From the NCBI GenBank assembly GCA_026397955.1, contig JAPLTV010000114.1, forward strand, positions 1-33,125: a stretch of DNA of 33,125 bases, given 5' to 3'. How positions within the stretch are numbered: the first letter of the stretch is position 1; every line of letters starts with the position of its first letter. The DNA is from Verrucomicrobiota bacterium. Lineage in GTDB: Bacteria; Verrucomicrobiota; Verrucomicrobiia; Opitutales; UBA953. A model generated the notes under the pieces. It saw only the letters and a program-made list of their open reading frames with translations, had not been told where the DNA came from and searched no databases. Of this stretch, positions 11,812 to 21,000 are shown in pieces. Position numbers and translations under genes: made by a program.

Positions 11812-14430
11812 TCACTTCCCGCTCTGCCAGACTTTCTTATCCGGGGTGACGAGGAGAACGTCGAGCTGCTCGCGCTGCGCGATGACCTTGGCCTGTTCGA
11901 AACCGGCGGCCATCAGCGCGGTGGACCAACCATCCGCCTGGAAGCAGCTGTCGTGATAGACCACGGCCATCTCGAGCGTGGGCTCGACGGGTCGTCCGGT
12001 CTTGGGCGAGAGGATGTGCGACACGGGCTTACCCGCGGCGAGTTTCTTGGCGCGGTAGAGCCCGGAGGTGCTCAGCGCCCGGTCCGTCAGCAGCACGGTC
12101 TTCAGCATCACGCGAGGATTAAAGGGATCTTCGATGCCCACGCGCCACGTGCCGGCGGCCAGGATCTCGCCGCCGACCTCGATGAGGGTGTCGTGCTGGC
12201 CTTGAGCGCGGAGGATCGCGGCGGCACGATCCGCGGCGTACCCTTGCAGCACGGAACCGAGGTCGAGGTTCACCCCTTCGTGGCTCTTGGCGAGAGTCAG
12301 GTTCTCTTTGTCGAGCTTAAGCTTCTGCCAGCCGACCTTCGCGAGCGCAGCCTTCAGCTGCTCCGGCGTCGGGTCGGCTAGCTTGCCCGCCGGACCGTAA
12401 CCCCAGAGGTTCGTCAAGGGCGCGACGGTGATGTCATACATGCCGCCCGAAGCGGCGCTGAGCTTGAGCGCGAACTCAACCGTATCGGCGAGCTCTTGGG
12501 TGATACCGAACGGCTGGACGGACTCGAGGTGATTGAAGTCGGCGGTCGCGGAGGACTCGCGCCAATGCGAGAGCGAGAACTCCACGCGATTGATCTCGGC
12601 TTCGAGCTCGCGCTTGAGGATCTCCGCATCGACGTCGCTGCCGCGCACCTTCACCGTCCAAGTCGTGCCGAACGCCGCGCCGTGCAGTTCGGTGACGGCA
12701 TGGCGGGCCGAACTTTCCGGGGTGTCTTCCGCGGCGAAGTCCGCATGAGGGAGGAAAGCCACCACCGCGCCCAGCGCCAGGATGACCGCCGCCCGCGTGT
12801 CGCGGCGGCCCCAGGTCTCGGCTTGGTTGGCGGAGCGCACGAACTTGAAGAGTGCGCCGGTCGGGCAGCCATATTTGCAATAAGCCTGCGGGACGACGAC
12901 CGAGGCCAGCAGCCCGACCACGGCCAAGGTCAGCGGGATGGCGACCCCGACCCCGAGGACCCAGGCGTCAAAGGGCTCGACCTGTCCGAGGCTCCAACGG
13001 GGCCAGGCCAGGGCGGCTAAAAAGGCCCCGGCAAGGGCGATGGCAGGCAGTTTGCCCAGCCAGAGGTGCCAGCGGGCGGGAACGGCCACATGCAGCCGCT
13101 TAAGGCCTCCCAGCAGCTCCTGGGCCGCCCCGTGAGGGCAGGCGTGGTGGCAGTAGAGCTGACGGCGGGACCCCCAAGGAACCAGGAGGGCGATCCCTCC
13201 GAGGATGAGCAGCGCCGGAGCCTGGGCCCAAGGGATCCCATGACGGGCCCAGCCGGCGAAGAGCGAGAGCGAAAGCAGCTGCCCGAGCCACAGACCGAGG
13301 CCGCCGACGAGGAGGATCTGCCAGACGGTCCGCACCACCGGTCGGCCATGCAGCGGCGTGAAGGTCATCAGCAACGCGCCGGCGAGAAAGCACCAGAGGG
13401 CTGCGGTCTGGAGCCGTTGCCGTGCGTCCTGTTTCTCGCGATGGCCGCCGTGCGCGTCGTCGGCGAAGCGTGACTGCAGGCCCTTGGCGATCGCGTAGCT
13501 CGTGAGCGTCGCGCCGGCGACGGTGTCGAGCTCACCTTTGCGGAAATCGAATTCGGCCCATTCGCGCGTGGTCCATTTCGTCAGGTCCTTGAAGTAGGTG
13601 CGGCCTTGCGGATCCGGTTCCTGGTCCTTGATACGGCTGACGTAATCGGCGGTGTCGTAGGTCGTGCGGAGCTTGACCTGGCGGAGCCGGAGGCCGTCCG
13701 ACTCGACGGCGATGAGCGTCTCGCTCGGGCCAGCGTAGCCGATGACTTCGTCCGCGGAAGGCGAGGAACGCACGACGTAGCCGAGGTGGGCGCGGTTAGG
13801 GCCGCGCACGAGATTCCAGCCGAGGCGCGGGACATTGGGCTCGAAACCGGTCGCGTCAGGGAAGCCGGCACCTTGGATTTCCTTGAGCGAAAGCGCAGTC
13901 GGGAAACGCAGGGAAACGTAATTACCCGACAGGCGCTTCTGGATCGATTCGGTGATCGCGTAGGCGGTGAGCGTCGAGCCCGCGTAGGCCTCGAGCTTCG
14001 GCGCCGGTTGCGTCGTGGGGCGCCAATCCTTGAAGGACTTCTCGAACGCCGGGTTACCGCGCAGTGTATCCACGTGCTCCGGCGTGTCTTCGCTCGAGAG
14101 GATACGGGTGCCGACGATCTTCTCTTGGTTATCGAGCGCCACGAGTACGTTGCTCGGGCCGGCGTAGCCGAGGATGCTGTCGGCGTCGGGCGAGGTCGTG
14201 ACCAATCGACCCAGACGGTTACCGTATTGATCTTGGACCAAGAGGGTTTGGTTGGGACCGGACTTCAGGCGCTTGGCGCCGGGGAAGAAGGCCTTGGCGT
14301 CGTCGAGCCCCAGGCGCGTCAGCGCCGACTCCGTGACGGGGGTCGTGCGCTGCAGCAGCAAGGCGGCCAGCAACAGCGCCGCGAGGCGCCAGCTCTTGAC
14401 CAGCCAGGCGCTGACGCGGGGTGATGGCAT
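11812..14430 (-). CDS. NosR-like FMN-binding membrane protein fused to ApbE flavin transferase
   Basis: 872 residues. Order: an N-terminal transmembrane helix (about 12-26); FMN-binding domain 1 ending in AGSTLT (150-155); FMN-binding domain 2 ending in AGATLT (305-310); a membrane core of about six helices (342-562) with two CxxxCP motifs (C427/C431 in CHHACP and C518/C522 in CKYGCP), as in NosR/NapH/RdxA-type ferredoxin-like membrane proteins; and an ApbE domain (about 574-872) with GAAFGTTWTVKV, SLSHWRESS, SGGMYDITVAPL, LDLGSVLQGYAADRA, EVGGEILAAG and HILSPKTGRP. ApbE proteins link FMN covalently to the last Thr of [S/A]G[A/S]TxT motifs, so the protein may flavinylate its own two domains. 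Likely role: passing electrons through the membrane to periplasmic acceptors. Its ATG is 3 bases after the stop of the FAD oxidoreductase gene, hence one operon. The usual IaKG of ApbE reads VLQG here. Confidence 0.88.
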   Translation of the reverse strand: MPSPRVSAWLVKSWRLAALLLAALLLQRTTPVTESALTRLGLDDAKAFFPGAKRLKSGPNQTLLVQDQYGNRLGRLVTTSPDADSILGYAGPSNVLVALDNQEKIVGTRILSSEDTPEHVDTLRGNPAFEKSFKDWRPTTQPAPKLEAYAGSTLTAYAITESIQKRLSGNYVSLRFPTALSLKEIQGAGFPDATGFEPNVPRLGWNLVRGPNRAHLGYVVRSSPSADEVIGYAGPSETLIAVESDGLRLRQVKLRTTYDTADYVSRIKDQEPDPQGRTYFKDLTKWTTREWAEFDFRKGELDTVAGATLTSYAIAKGLQSRFADDAHGGHREKQDARQRLQTAALWCFLAGALLMTFTPLHGRPVVRTVWQILLVGGLGLWLGQLLSLSLFAGWARHGIPWAQAPALLILGGIALLVPWGSRRQLYCHHACPHGAAQELLGGLKRLHVAVPARWHLWLGKLPAIALAGAFLAALAWPRWSLGQVEPFDAWVLGVGVAIPLTLAVVGLLASVVVPQAYCKYGCPTGALFKFVRSANQAETWGRRDTRAAVILALGAVVAFLPHADFAAEDTPESSARHAVTELHGAAFGTTWTVKVRGSDVDAEILKRELEAEINRVEFSLSHWRESSATADFNHLESVQPFGITQELADTVEFALKLSAASGGMYDITVAPLTNLWGYGPAGKLADPTPEQLKAALAKVGWQKLKLDKENLTLAKSHEGVNLDLGSVLQGYAADRAAAILRAQGQHDTLIEVGGEILAAGTWRVGIEDPFNPRVMLKTVLLTDRALSTSGLYRAKKLAAGKPVSHILSPKTGRPVEPTLEMAVVYHDSCFQADGWSTALMAAGFEQAKVIAQREQLDVLLVTPDKKVWQSGK

Positions 14431-14433
14431 CCG

Positions 14434-16800
14434 TTAGTCGGCGAGGATCAGCTGGAAGACGTCGGCCTGCACGCCGCCCTTGGCGCCGTCGGCCGAGAGG
14501 ACGAGGGTGTGCGTGCCGGCGGCGAACTGGAACTTGCCGAGCTTGTTGGCCTGCTCGATCTCGCCGACCTTCTGGTTGAGGCGGAGCGTGACGGTCTTTT
14601 CGCCGGCGCGGTTGATCGTCAGCACGGAGTTGGCCGAGCGGTTTTCGTGGCCCTGCCAGTAGCCGCGGAGCTCGTACTTGCCGGCGTCCTTGACCTCGAA
14701 GGTGTAGGTCGCGCGATTGCCGTTGCCGGAGGCGTAGTGGTAGCCCGCGCCGAGGTGGGCGAGGCCGTGGCCTTCGGTCCACTTGCCTTCGAACTTCGCC
14801 TGGGCGTCGTCGACGACGATGCCGCCCAGCTTGGCGAGTTCCTTGAGGTCATCAGGGGAGAGCTTGCTCGGGGTGCCTTTGGTGAGGTCGAGGTTCATCT
14901 TGCCGACGGGCAGTTCCTTGAAGTCGGCGATCGAGGTGTCGAGGAAGAGGTCGCTGCGGAGGTCGCTGCGGCGCATGCGGCCAGGCTGTTCCATGAGCTT
15001 GATGAGGTCGGGCAGGTGCTTCTGGTAGACGCCGCGCGGGTCGGTGTTCTCGCGGACGGCGAGGTAGGCCGCCTTGCCGACGACTTCGCCCATCATGCCG
15101 ATGGTGCGCATCACACGAATGGTGCCCAGGGCCTCGTGCGTGACGGAGATATGGCGGCCGGCCATGAAGAGATTGCCGATGTTCTGGGAGTAGAACAAGC
15201 GGTACGGTAGTGGGTAGCCGTTGCGACGGTCGACGGCCGCGATGTGCTTGCCGTCCGGGCCGACGTAGCCGAAGGCGGCGCGGGAGATGAACGGGTTCTC
15301 CGGGAACTTCTTGGCGTACTGTTCGCGGGCGTAGTGGAGGTCGATGTCCCAGGTGGTGGGCACGCAGCCGTCGTCGAACTCCTTGCGTTCGATGATGTCC
15401 TGCTTGTTCAGGACGATGTCGCCGGTGAACAGGCGCGACTCGCGCGGGCCGCCGACATGCGAGGCCCACTTGAGGTCAGACTGGGCGTACTTGGCGGCAT
15501 CGGGGCCGTTCTTGAGGGCGGAGAAGGCGCCGTAGATCGCGCGGAAGTTCCAGTCGCGGATGTATTCCAAGCCGTTGATCGGATCCTGGTCGAAACCGGA
15601 TTCCCAGAACCACTCGGCCTTCATGAAGGGCTTATCGTCGATTTTGGCCTTGGATTTCTGCAGGGGCGGGAAGTCGCCGAGTTCGAGCGGCAGCGCCCAC
15701 GGGGTCGCGGGCCAGGAGACCGCCTGGTCGGCGTCCTGGTAGAACCACATGTTGGACATGCCCATACGCTTGTCCTTTTCGATCTGATACTTCGCGCCCG
15801 CGTAGGCGCCGACCCAGCCGTGGCCGGTGGTGTCCGCCACGAACTTCGCGCGGAAGGTCTTCTCGCGGCCGGTCTTGACGTCGATGGCCTTCACGGCGGC
15901 AATGCGGTTGCCGTCCATGATGACGCCGGTGGCGAAGTGGCCGAGGAAGAGGGAGATGTTCTTCTCGTTGCGGACGACCTTTTCCTTGAGGTCGTCGCCA
16001 AAGCTATCGACGCGGCCGGGGCTGTCTGGCGAGCGGTCGCCGATCTCCTCGATGATCTCGCCGAGGTGCGGGTATTTACCGCGCGTGGTGCCGCCCATCG
16101 CCCAGACGCCGATCTCGGAGCTACCGTTGCCTCCGAGGACGAAACGATCCTGGATGAAAGCGACCTTCAAGGACTGACGAGCGCCGGAAAGAGCCGCGCC
16201 GAGGCCACCGTAGCCGCCGCCGACGACGACGAGATCGAACTCGCCTTGGTCTTCGGGGCCCTTGGGGCTATTCCACTGCGAGCGGGCGGCGACGAGCGCG
16301 GCCCCTTCGGGCGGGATAAAGGAGGCGTCCTTGCTGAAGAGGATGGCGTCGGCGCGACCGGCGAAACCGGTGAGGTCATGGAGCGCGAGTTTCACGTCGC
16401 CCGCAGGCAGCGTGACCTTACCGCCTTCTTGCCAATGCCACTCGGCGCCCTTGGTGCCAAACTCGGCGGCGACGGCCTGGCCGTTGACGATCAGCTGGAA
16501 GCGGCCGGGGGTGCCGGGGGCGTTCCAGTGGGCGACCCAATCTTTGGTGCGCACCCAGACGCGGTATTCGCCGGCGGTGGCGATGCGGACCGAGCCCGTG
16601 GCATCGGCGACGGGCTTACCGAGGCCGTGGGCGAGGAGATAGGGCGAGCCGACGATGTTCGTGAAGGAGGTGTCGAGCTTCCAGCCGCCATGGGAGGACA
16701 GCGATTCGGCTTCGACGAAGACCGTGTCAGAGGATTGGGCGCGGCCAGAGACGGCGGCCAGCAGGGACAATCCGAGGAGGGAAAGCACGCGAGGGGACAT
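14434..16800 (-). CDS. Secreted FAD-dependent oxidoreductase with carbohydrate-binding-like domains
   Basis: 788 residues from the ATG at 16798-16800 (MSPRVLSLLGLSLLAAVSGR, signal peptide). The open frame continues 61 codons upstream, but that stretch is a translation of REP element F and is rejected. Residues about 25-160 look like a beta-sandwich (EAESLSSHGGWKLD...). The FAD fold starts at 188 with FDLVVVGGGYGGLGAALSGA (GxGxxG type) followed by LGGNGSSEIGVWAMGG, and has a late GNLFMAGRHISVTHEALGTI that closes the FAD site, as in the FAD_oxidored family common in Planctomycetota and Verrucomicrobiota. The last ~120 residues (GYHYASGNGNRATYTFEV...) resemble the golvesin/xanthan-lyase-type binding domain. 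It probably oxidises or reduces a sugar or glycan outside the cytoplasm; the substrate is unknown. It is directly followed (3-bp gap) by the FMN/ApbE membrane protein gene, a plausible electron partner. Confidence 0.9.
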   Translation of the reverse strand: MSPRVLSLLGLSLLAAVSGRAQSSDTVFVEAESLSSHGGWKLDTSFTNIVGSPYLLAHGLGKPVADATGSVRIATAGEYRVWVRTKDWVAHWNAPGTPGRFQLIVNGQAVAAEFGTKGAEWHWQEGGKVTLPAGDVKLALHDLTGFAGRADAILFSKDASFIPPEGAALVAARSQWNSPKGPEDQGEFDLVVVGGGYGGLGAALSGARQSLKVAFIQDRFVLGGNGSSEIGVWAMGGTTRGKYPHLGEIIEEIGDRSPDSPGRVDSFGDDLKEKVVRNEKNISLFLGHFATGVIMDGNRIAAVKAIDVKTGREKTFRAKFVADTTGHGWVGAYAGAKYQIEKDKRMGMSNMWFYQDADQAVSWPATPWALPLELGDFPPLQKSKAKIDDKPFMKAEWFWESGFDQDPINGLEYIRDWNFRAIYGAFSALKNGPDAAKYAQSDLKWASHVGGPRESRLFTGDIVLNKQDIIERKEFDDGCVPTTWDIDLHYAREQYAKKFPENPFISRAAFGYVGPDGKHIAAVDRRNGYPLPYRLFYSQNIGNLFMAGRHISVTHEALGTIRVMRTIGMMGEVVGKAAYLAVRENTDPRGVYQKHLPDLIKLMEQPGRMRRSDLRSDLFLDTSIADFKELPVGKMNLDLTKGTPSKLSPDDLKELAKLGGIVVDDAQAKFEGKWTEGHGLAHLGAGYHYASGNGNRATYTFEVKDAGKYELRGYWQGHENRSANSVLTINRAGEKTVTLRLNQKVGEIEQANKLGKFQFAAGTHTLVLSADGAKGGVQADVFQLILAD

Positions 16801-16851
16801 AAGGGTATTAGATGCCAGCAGGCCCAGAGAGTTCCAGCCAGAATCGTCAAA

Positions 16852-16971
16852 GGTAGGGCGGCCATTGCCATGGCCGCCGTTCGCCACGGCAAGTGCGGAC
16901 CACCGGGCAGACTCTTTCGACCCTTCCAACCTCCGTCCGCCCACGGACGTGATGGCAATCACGTCCCTACC
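16852..16971 (+). repeat. REP-pair element F
   Basis: 120 bp, type I in both arms. It lies 51 bp before the start codon of the FAD oxidoreductase gene (which reads the other way), so it sits in that operon's upstream region. It is followed by the linker module and element G. Confidence 0.9.
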
Positions 16972-16994
16972 CAAGACAGCCAATCAACCCGTCT

Positions 16995-17036
16995 CCGGTT
17001 TCCCTTTGAGCGCCCAACCGCTAACCGCCAACCGCT
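16995..17036 (+). repeat. Inter-element linker module (between F and G)
   Basis: CCGGTTTCCCTTTG (16995-17008) and CCGCTAACCGCCAACCGCT (17018-17036), as between B and C. Its GTCTCCGGTTTCCCTTTG also matches, inverted, 7236-7253 over 18 bp. Confidence 0.8.
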
Positions 17037-17049
17037 GATACCTGTTATG

Positions 17050-17169
17050 GGTAGGGCGGCCATTGCCATGGCCGCCGTTCGCCACGGTACGTGCGGACTA
17101 CGGGGCAAAGTTTTTTTGACCGTTCAAGCTCCGTCCGCCCACGGACGTGATGGCAATCACGTCCCTACC
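17050..17169 (+). repeat. REP-pair element G (upstream of the RAYT gene)
   Basis: 120 bp, type I in both arms, with a more divergent linker (GGGGCAAAGTTTTTTTGACC). It ends 62 bp before the chosen RAYT start, or 11 bp before the alternative ATG at 17181. Confidence 0.9.
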
Positions 17170-17231
17170 CTATACCGGCTATGGGTAATCAATGGACTCG
17201 GGGAACGGCCTATGGGGCTAAAGATACCGAC

Positions 17232-17687
17232 ATGGCCTTACCTGACCGCGACAGACCTGGACATCATCGACCGTCGTGGGTATCCGCAAGCGACCCGATC
17301 TTCGTCACCCTCTGCGGGGCCGAGCGCAGGGTTAATCAATTCGCACGTGAGGTCCAATGGGAGGTTTTGGTCCAAGCAGCGAATCATGTCTACGTGGCGG
17401 GCCTCTGGCAGCCGCTGCTCATGCTCGCGATGCCCGACCACGTGCACCTGATCGTGCGGATACCGAGGGCCTCCGGCATCGCTTCGGCGATCAGAAGATT
17501 CAAGCGTGCCGCCAGCTACGGGAAGCAAATCCGGTGGCAACCGGCTGCTTTCGACCATCGCATCAGGTCTGACGACAGTTATCGCGAGAAGTGGCAATAT
17601 GTCCTGGCCAACCCCCGAAGAGGAGGACTCATCAAAGAAAGCGACGCGTGGCCTTACTTTAAGACGTGGAACATTAACGCGCCATAG
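17232..17687 (+). CDS. REP-associated tyrosine transposase (RAYT, Y1/HUH family)
   Basis: 151 residues from the ATG at 17232; an in-frame ATG at 17181 would add 17 residues with no family likeness. The N-terminus GHHRPSWVSASDPIFVTLCG fits the first strand of IS200/IS605-type Y1 transposases. The metal-binding HUH motif is seen as H70-V-H72 in MPDHVHLIVRIPRA. Helix IASAIRRFKRAASYG follows. The likely catalytic tyrosine is Y123 in REKWQYVLANPRRGGLI, which matches the RAYT pattern E-x-W-x-Y-[IV]-x-x-NP-x-[RK]-A/G-GL. RAYTs are single-copy, domesticated-looking transposases that cut and move REP sequences having a GTAG foot. Here the gene lies between REP-pair elements G and H, and the G of its TAG stop is the first base of H. 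This context strongly supports the call. No partner gene or transposon ends of its own are seen. Confidence 0.85.
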   Translation: MALPDRDRPGHHRPSWVSASDPIFVTLCGAERRVNQFAREVQWEVLVQAANHVYVAGLWQPLLMLAMPDHVHLIVRIPRASGIASAIRRFKRAASYGKQIRWQPAAFDHRIRSDDSYREKWQYVLANPRRGGLIKESDAWPYFKTWNINAP

Positions 17688-17805
17688 GTAGGGCGGCCAT
17701 TGCCATGGCCGCCGTTCGCCGAGGCGCGTGCTACCACCGGGCAGACTCTTTCGACCATCCCAACGTCCGTCCGCCCACGGACGTGATGGCAATCACGTCC
17801 CTACC
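17687..17805 (+). repeat. REP-pair element H (downstream of the RAYT gene)
   Basis: 119 bp, type I in both arms. Its first base is the last base of the RAYT stop codon (17685-17687). Confidence 0.9.
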
Positions 17806-17840
17806 CAAGGCAGACAATACACCATCAGTCGGCACGCTTA

Positions 17841-17959
17841 GGTAGGGCGGCCATTGCCATGGCCGCCGTTCGCAGAGGCACGTGCGGTGAGCCGGGCAAG
17901 GTCTTCGACCCTCCCATCGTCCGTCCGCCCACGGACGTGATGGCAATCACGTCCCTACC
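17841..17959 (+). repeat. REP-pair element I
   Basis: 119 bp, type I in both arms, 35 bp after H. It ends 17 bp before the terminator of the giant repeat-protein gene. Confidence 0.9.
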
Positions 17960-17976
17960 TCAAGAATTTCAGGCAC

Positions 17977-18002
17977 AAAAAAGGGCGGCCGAAGCCGCCC
18001 TT
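17977..18002 (-). terminator. Rho-independent terminator of the giant repeat-protein gene
   Basis: On the minus strand AAGGGCGGC-TTCG-GCCGCCCTT is followed by a T-run (TTTTTTGTG). It is a 7-bp GC stem extended by two A-T pairs, with a stable UUCG-type loop, 22 bases after the stop codon at 18025. Confidence 0.93.
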
Positions 18003-18024
18003 CCCTTTCGTCTCACCTGATCGC

Positions 18025-21000
18025 TCAGGCCTTCTTCGTCTGGCGGCGGCGACGGATCGCGGCGGCCGCGAGGGCCAGCGCACCGAGGCCGATGCCGTAG
18101 GTCGAGGGCTCAGGCACCGCGGTCAGCGTGATAGCGCCGTTCGTGGTGTTGAAGTCGATCGCCCAGAGGCTCGCCGCCGAGGCCGAGCCACCGGTGTAGG
18201 TGAACTGGCTGGTGTCGAAGGCGAACAGGTCGTTGACGTTGGTGTTCGTGCCGAGGTTCAGGCTGCCGGCGGTGAACGAACCGAAGCTGAAGTGCTGGAT
18301 ACCGGCCGCGCCTTGCAGGAGCGAGAGGTTGCCGGCCGCTCCGAGGGTCGTGGCATCGGACATCGAGACCAGCTTGATCACGACCTTGTTCGACAACGAG
18401 GCGCCGCTGAGGTCGAGACTACCGAAGGAGTACTGGTCATAACCGACGCCGGCGAGCTGGGTGTTGATATCCCAGATCTTGAACTCGAGACGCGCGCCGC
18501 CCGAGAGCGTCATGCTGGTCGTCGAGAAGCTGCCGATGGCGGTGCCGCGCGAGACGGTACCGTGGTCGCCCACGGAGACGTTACCGAGCGCGACCGGCGC
18601 CACGAGCGTGCCGCCGATGGTGCCGTTGCCGGTGACGTTGATGTTATTGGCGACGGACTGGTTGACCACCATCGTGCCGGTGTTGCTGACCGTGGCGGCG
18701 CCGGAGCCGAGGGCGCCCGCGTTGTTCACGGTGACCTTGCCTTCGGTGACGCTGAGGCCGCCCGAGAAGGTGTTAGCCGCGGCGAGGATGAGGTCGCCGG
18801 CGCCGGACTTCACGAGGGCACCGGTACCGAAGGACATCGCGCTGAACGAGGTCGCGGTGGAGGCGTTATCGAACTTGATCGTCGCGGTCGCGCCATCGGC
18901 CACCTTGAGGCGGGCGCCGAGGTCCTGGCTATTGGTCGATTCCCAGCGAAGGGTCGAGCCGTTGGCCAGGTTGATGTTGCCGGCGCTGGCGCTGTTACCC
19001 AGGGCGTTCAGGTAGAAGCCGAGGACACCGCCGTTGACGGAGACATCCGCATCCGGAGCCAGGATCGCGTTGCCGGAGCCGCCGATGATCCACTGGCCGA
19101 CGCCGTTCTTGACGACGGAGGAGAAGGCGCGCGCGGCATCCGCGTTGTCAAGCAGACCAGCGGAGAACGTATTGCCTTGGGTAGAGGTACCCGAGAGCGT
19201 GAGCGGACGGCCGGCAGCCGGAGCGGCGTTATCGAAGTCAATCTGGTCCGAGCTGCTGACGACGAACGGATTCGAGCCGCTGGTGGCGTGGAAGCCCGCA
19301 CCGCCGTCCTTGACGAGGAAGTTGCGGCCGAAACCGCCGCCGGTGAACTCGATCGCGCCGCCATTGAAGACGAGGTTCGCATGGACCGAGGCGGACGAGC
19401 CGCCAAGCTGGGCCGCGGCGGCGAACTTCAGCAAGCCGCCGGTGACCGTGTTCGTTCCCGTGTAGGTCTTGGCTGAGCCGCTCATGACGAGCGTGCCGGC
19501 ACCGGACTTCGCGAGGCTGGAGACACCCGTGACCGGAGCCGCGTCGGCGTAGGAACCCGAGAAGGTCAGCACCTTGCCGGCGGCGACGTTGAAGTCGCGC
19601 GAGGCGCTGGTGAGGCCGACGTTGATGTTCTGGGCGGAGATCGTGGCGTCGTCCGTGGCGGACACGTTGCCGAGCAGGATCCAGGAGCCGGCGACGTTGG
19701 GCGAACCATCGCTGGTCAGGTTGCCGCCGTTGAGCGTGACGTTGCCGAGGTAGCCCGTGTAGGTCGTGGCATCGGCGACACCCGTGCCGTTGAGGGTCAG
19801 CGGCACGCCGTAGGAGGAGGTGCCGAGGGCATCTGGGGCGGTGACCTTGAAGGTCGCGCCGGTCTCGGCGATGACCATGCCCGCGGCGGACAGGGCGCCG
19901 GTGGTGTAGGCTTCCATCGTGCCATGAGCGGCGATCGCCCGACCCGTGAAGTTCGGGTTGTCCGTGCCGATCCTCAGGATCGCGGAGCTCTGCTGGACGT
20001 AGTCGCCCGTGCCTTCGACACGCGTCATGTTGGTGAAGTCGGTCGTCAGGTTGAAGCGGATGACGCCCGGGGTGGCCGTCACGATCTTCGTGGCGTTACC
20101 GACATTGCCGGCGTTGCCCGCGATCGTGCCGTTGCCGACCTGGAGAATACCATCGGTGACGTAGAACTTGCCGCTGAAGGGGCCGTTGTCGGCCATGAGC
20201 GAGGTCATGCCCGTGCCGGTCTGGCGGAAGTCGCCGGTGTTCTGCAGCACATTCATGAACAGCAGGTCCAGCGAGCGGGCCACGTCGACCTTGGCGAGAG
20301 AGGCGATGTCGACGTTGCCGGAGCCGAAGACACCGTTGCCGGCGAGTTCGAGGATGCCCGCGGTGACGGTCGTCTGGCCGACGTTGCTATTGAGGCCCGT
20401 GAGGGTGAGCTTGCCCGAGCCGACCTTCGTGAGGCGAAGGTTGGCCATGCCGGCGCTGGCCACGGAGTTGTCGACAAACGAACCACCGAAGGTCGCATCC
20501 GTGATGCTACCGACGGTCAGCGTGCTGTTAGTGGTCAGCGAGGAGTTAGTCGCGAAACCGGCGCCGCCGATCGCCTCCAAGGTCTGGTCGAAGCCGTTAA
20601 GGTCATAACCGGCACCGGCCGACATCGAGAGGAGGCTACCCGAGGGGACCGCGTCCGTGATGCCGTTACGGAGCAGGCCGGCCGCGACGACGATGCCCGC
20701 GCCGCCAAAGTTGGCGTTGGTGTTGGCGGAGCCGAGGACCAGGATGCCGTTGCCGGCCTTGGTGAGACCGACGGTGCCCGCGACCGAGGCGGCCGCGGTG
20801 GTGGTCAGGAGTCCGTTGAAGGTCGCCGTGACGCCCGGGGTGCCGACGCTGATCGTGCGATTGAAGCCGCCGAGGGTGATCGGACCCGAGAGGATGACGC
20901 CTGCGCCAGCCGTGCGGCCGCCGAAGGAGAAGTCGCCGTTGACCGAGATGCCGTTGGCGATCGTGCGGATGGTGCCATCGCTCATGAGCGAGGTGCCGTT

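Noticed and set aside
16801-16983. N-terminal extension of the FAD oxidoreductase (61 codons upstream of its signal peptide)
   Set aside because: Most of the extension is a translation of REP element F; the signal peptide begins at the ATG at 16800.
15244-17451. Plus-strand open frame of 735 codons opposite the FAD oxidoreductase gene
   Set aside because: Antisense shadow: no motifs, and it runs through REP elements F and G into the RAYT gene in another frame.
7949-17959. CRISPR array
   Set aside because: The repeats are ~118-bp inverted-pair elements scattered between genes, not short direct repeats with equal unique spacers, and no cas genes are present.
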